Shown piece by piece: positions 6,353-7,274 of a DNA stretch of 7,274 nt. The stretch lies in the NCBI GenBank assembly GCA_028824575.1, contig JAPPDN010000405.1:1-7274 (forward strand). Reading direction: 5' to 3'. A program made the position numbers and the translations under genes. This DNA is from Candidatus Poribacteria bacterium (GTDB lineage Bacteria > Poribacteria > WGA-4E > WGA-3G). Each line of letters starts with the position of its first letter. Within the stretch, counting starts at the first letter, position 1. A model generated the notes under the pieces. It was not told the origin of the DNA. It did no database searches and worked only from the letters and a program-made list of their open reading frames with translations.

Positions 6353-6381
6353 CTATTAGCGAACAGTATTGTGCTTGTCAA
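6353..6381 (-). promoter_or_regulatory. Sigma70-like promoter for the PIN gene
   Basis: A consensus -35 TTGACA (6376-6381) stands 17 bases from TAATAG (6353-6358), a weak -10 box. It falls in the 61-base gap between the permease stop and the PIN start, so the PIN gene can be transcribed independently of the transporter. The predicted leader is short, about 20 bases. Confidence 0.5.
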
Positions 6382-6386
6382 TGTTC

Positions 6387-7271
6387 CTAAATCCGAAAAA
6401 TTTCGCCTAACTTTCCGCCGAGCACACGTCCGGCACCGAGTAGACACGCGATTAGGATTAACATCCCTACCACGCCGAGCGCACTCGCCGTATATGCACC
6501 GTGGTCAGGACGTTGAGAGAGTGACCAAATCGCCTTTGTAATTGGATAGTACTTGTCCTGCATTGCCAAGATTAAACTATCACTAACCTCTAACATCGAA
6601 AAGGAAAAGACGAGAATCGCACCGGCGAGGATATTTGCGATAACTAAGGGCAACGTAATTTTATACAAGGTACGGATCGGTGTCGCTCCCATGTTTTGCG
6701 ATGCCTCTCCGTAACTCACACTCGTCTGCTGGAGTCCGGCATAGATGGAGCGCAACATATACGGCAACCGCCGCACCGCATAACTGATAATCAGGAGAAA
6801 TGTCGGGTTCTTCCGAGGGTCTATGACAGAAACGAACCCATCAGGGAAATACTTCAGCAGAAGCGTCGTATCCGCAAAGCTGCCCATATATCCGAACGCG
6901 ATCGCAACACCCGGCAACGCCAACGGCAACATCGCAACAGCATCCAACAGATTTTGGAACGGGAGCCGTTTCCGGGTTAACAAGTATGATACCACAATAC
7001 CGACTAAGAGTGCCAACAGCGTGCTGAAAACACTGTATTTTAGACTGTTAAAGATACTCGGCAGTGTATCGTCATGTGTGAATGTCTCAACATAATGTGC
7101 GAAGGTCCACGATTGCGGTAACACGCTCAATCGCCATTGGCTGGCATCCGGTGTCAAGGAGACAAGAATGACACTGATATGTGGTAAGAGTGCCACAAAC
7201 GTCAATCCCCCGATAAAGAGATAGATGACGGTGCGCATACGCCATCTTGCATCCGTTTCACGGGATGTCAC
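6387..7271 (-). CDS. ABC transporter permease, Fe(III)/polyamine/sulfate class, start at the window edge
   Basis: A 294-residue inner-membrane permease of a binding-protein-dependent importer. Hydrophobic segments lie at about residues 14-39, 77-98, 111-131, 158-168, 208-228 and 262-282, close to the usual six. The EAA loop that contacts the ATPase is clear at 189-208 (EASQNMGATPIRTLYKITLP, with the conserved Gly195 and the terminal Leu-Pro). The 'RRLPYMLRSIYAGLQQ' stretch and overall pattern suit the FbpB/AfuB-like iron or PotC/CysW-like families; the substrate is not decidable. GTG 7271 is a plausible start because the bases GTGA would overlap it with a TGA stop of a preceding gene, typical of coupled transporter genes. 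The frame is nevertheless open through the last bases of the window, so this could be the second half of a longer two-domain permease (about 550 residues in FbpB-type proteins). No binding protein or ATPase gene is within the window. Confidence 0.85.
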   Translation of the reverse strand: MTSRETDARWRMRTVIYLFIGGLTFVALLPHISVILVSLTPDASQWRLSVLPQSWTFAHYVETFTHDDTLPSIFNSLKYSVFSTLLALLVGIVVSYLLTRKRLPFQNLLDAVAMLPLALPGVAIAFGYMGSFADTTLLLKYFPDGFVSVIDPRKNPTFLLIISYAVRRLPYMLRSIYAGLQQTSVSYGEASQNMGATPIRTLYKITLPLVIANILAGAILVFSFSMLEVSDSLILAMQDKYYPITKAIWSLSQRPDHGAYTASALGVVGMLILIACLLGAGRVLGGKLGEIFRI

Positions 7272-7274
7272 ATG

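Overview
All recognisable genes in this window lie on the minus strand, so the biological order runs from high to low coordinates. The content suggests a Gram-negative-type, probably environmental and uncultured bacterium. It has a GmhA-type heptose-phosphate isomerase, Sec signal peptides, a DUF4212/VC_2705-type sodium symporter pair, a HEAT-repeat protein and a PIN-domain toxin-like protein. The gene mix and style resemble Candidatus Poribacteria or a similar sponge or marine lineage. That is an impression from familiarity; no marker gene here proves it.

Right end (about 6387-7274): an inner-membrane ABC permease of the Fe(III)/spermidine/sulfate class, cut at or very near its start by the window edge. 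Middle right (5550-6381): a PIN-domain protein with its own plausible promoter and a textbook intrinsic terminator. Its C-terminal 63 residues look like a small toxin-partner protein fused in frame, and they begin at an internal ATG with a strong Shine-Dalgarno sequence. This is the most interesting item in the window. Next (4851-5465) is gmhA, whose stop codon falls inside a short hairpin-bearing intergenic element.

Left half (1-4753): a good sigma70-like promoter drives a DUF4212 small subunit and, 2 bases further on, a sodium:solute symporter large subunit. The symporter is interrupted by a single-base frameshift in a four-base homopolymer. It is followed by a secreted DUF3352-like protein and a membrane-anchored HEAT-repeat protein that runs off the left edge. 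The gaps are 46 and 44 bases and no terminator was seen, so these four genes may form one transcript.

No rRNA, tRNA, CRISPR array, insertion sequence or replication origin was seen. No gene-free stretch exceeds 300 bases; the longest are 4666-4850 (promoter plus hairpin element) and 5466-5638 (terminator plus gmhA leader).
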